From contig JAYUMU010000029.1 of assembly GCA_043762325.1 (NCBI GenBank), positions 1 to 6,053 on the forward strand: a stretch of DNA of 6,053 bases, given 5' to 3'. The notes beneath the pieces are model-generated. The model saw only the letters and a list, made by a program, of their open reading frames with translations. It was not told where the DNA came from and searched no databases. The DNA comes from JANXSS01 sp025356535. GTDB lineage: Bacteria; Pseudomonadota; Gammaproteobacteria; Burkholderiales; Burkholderiaceae_D. This document shows positions 5,786-6,053 of the stretch, one piece after another (the first letter of the stretch is position 1; each line of letters opens with the position of its first letter). The translations under genes and the position numbers were made by a program.

Positions 5786-6053
5786 ATGCTGCCGTTATCC
5801 GCAACACTGCACAGACGGATCGATTTGCCGCTTTACTTGCGAAAATGTACTTGTTTTCGCCCGACTTATGCGGCGGTTGTGCAGTCGGCGGAAGAATTTT
5901 CCGGCGCTTGGCAAACGTCATTGACCCTGTACGGCCGAATCCGTACCATTAATTACGGCGGTTTCAAGTACCAAGTGCAACACTGGGTTAATGAACTGAA
6001 TCGGGTTGAAGCTGTAACCGTTGAATGTGTTCAGTATAAACAGCCAGAGGAGT
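5786..6053 (+). CDS. Possible 5' part of an unidentified gene running off the window
   Basis: One plus-strand frame is open from ATG 5786 to the window edge (89 codons, no stop). From about 5927 its translation looks protein-like (LYGRIRTINYGGFKYQVQHW, then VNELNRVEAVTVECVQYK), while the first 45 residues do not. GC at third codon positions in the last 35 codons is only about half, far below the neighbouring genes, which would fit imported DNA. No Shine-Dalgarno precedes ATG 5786 or the in-frame TTG at 5921, and I do not recognise the product. The competing view is that this is the untranslated leader of a gene starting just past 6053. The other two plus-strand frames are closed here. Confidence 0.3.
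   Translation, partial: MLPLSATLHRRIDLPLYLRKCTCFRPTYAAVVQSAEEFSGAWQTSLTLYGRIRTINYGGFKYQVQHWVNELNRVEAVTVECVQYKQPEE
5921..5949 (+). promoter_or_regulatory. Candidate sigma-70 promoter for a gene beyond the right edge
   Basis: TTGACC (5921-5926, five of six matches to TTGACA) is separated by 17 bp from TACCAT (5944-5949, four of six matches to TATAAT). Transcription would start near 5956 and give a leader of about 90 nt before the ribosome-binding-like sequence at 6046-6052. It conflicts with reading the same stretch as coding. Confidence 0.4.
6046..6052 (+). promoter_or_regulatory. Ribosome-binding-like AGAGGAG at the window edge
   Basis: AGAGGAG at 6046-6052 is a strong Shine-Dalgarno match, and a start codon would be expected some 5-9 nt past it, outside the window. 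It fits the upstream sigma-70 candidate. It could also simply be Pro-Glu-Glu codons of the open frame described for this stretch. Confidence 0.4.

Noticed and set aside
5238..5921. 227-codon minus-strand open frame across the repeats
   Set aside because: It runs through the perfect plus-strand terminator hairpin, lacks an RBS and reads as Ala/Arg/Ser low-complexity. It is open because the GC-rich repeats contain few stops in most frames.
6035..6040. TATAAA as a -10 element
   Set aside because: No -35 lies at 16-18 bp (the nearest TTGAAG is 23 bp away), and transcription would start at the adjacent ribosome-binding-like site.
6028..6043. LexA-box-like TGTTCAGTATAAACAG
   Set aside because: Only the right half fits CTGT-N8-ACAG; the left half is out of register and lacks CTGT.

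Overview
The window is GC-rich (roughly 60-65% by eye), densely coded, and carries gene types common in Betaproteobacteria, most likely Burkholderiales and possibly Oxalobacteraceae. The grounds are an M13 peptidase, an aldo/keto reductase, a small secreted SRADVKAE-repeat protein of the kind common in that family, and a DHA2 drug-efflux pump. The taxon is an inference; no rRNA or other marker gene is present.

Positions 161-4758 hold four genes, all on the minus strand. In transcription order they are: a 14-TM MFS exporter (4758-3280); a small exported lysine/alanine-rich repeat protein (3109-2705) followed by a terminator-like hairpin; an intact aldo/keto reductase (2607-1597); and the broken 3' part of an M13 (PepO/neprilysin-type) metallopeptidase (about 1395-161). 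The peptidase has lost its N-terminal half, carries a one-base frameshift near 980, and has a degraded NAYY motif. I see no shared pathway among these four; they look like ordinary single genes.

The interesting part is the plus-strand right end. The 319-bp gap after the exporter contains a perfect plant-inducible-promoter (PIP / hrpII) box, TTCGC-N15-TTCGG at 4895-4919. A TACTAT -10 element follows exactly 31 nt downstream. This is the architecture used by HrpX/HrpB-type AraC activators to switch on type III secretion genes. About 120 nt further on, behind a good Shine-Dalgarno (GGAG, 7-nt spacer), begins an unrecognised small protein gene (5078). It has a polar N-terminus without a signal peptide and a Pro/Thr/Trp-rich tail made of 66-bp (22-residue) tandem repeats carrying LPGWEST. 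The gene ends at a strong Rho-independent terminator (5693-5736). I infer a candidate type III-secreted protein of a new repeat class.

The reading frame of that gene is cut by an amber TAG at 5414-5416, exactly where the other repeat copies have TGG (Trp). In frame it would otherwise run to 5638 (186 codons). The gene is therefore a 112-residue truncated product, a recent pseudogene, a readthrough case, or a sequence error in a repeat.

The last 130 bp contain a plausible sigma-70 promoter (TTGACC-N17-TACCAT) and an AGAGGAG ribosome-binding-like sequence at the very edge. They also lie in an open, low-GC3 frame running off the window. Either a new gene starts just beyond the edge, or its 5' end is already inside the window.
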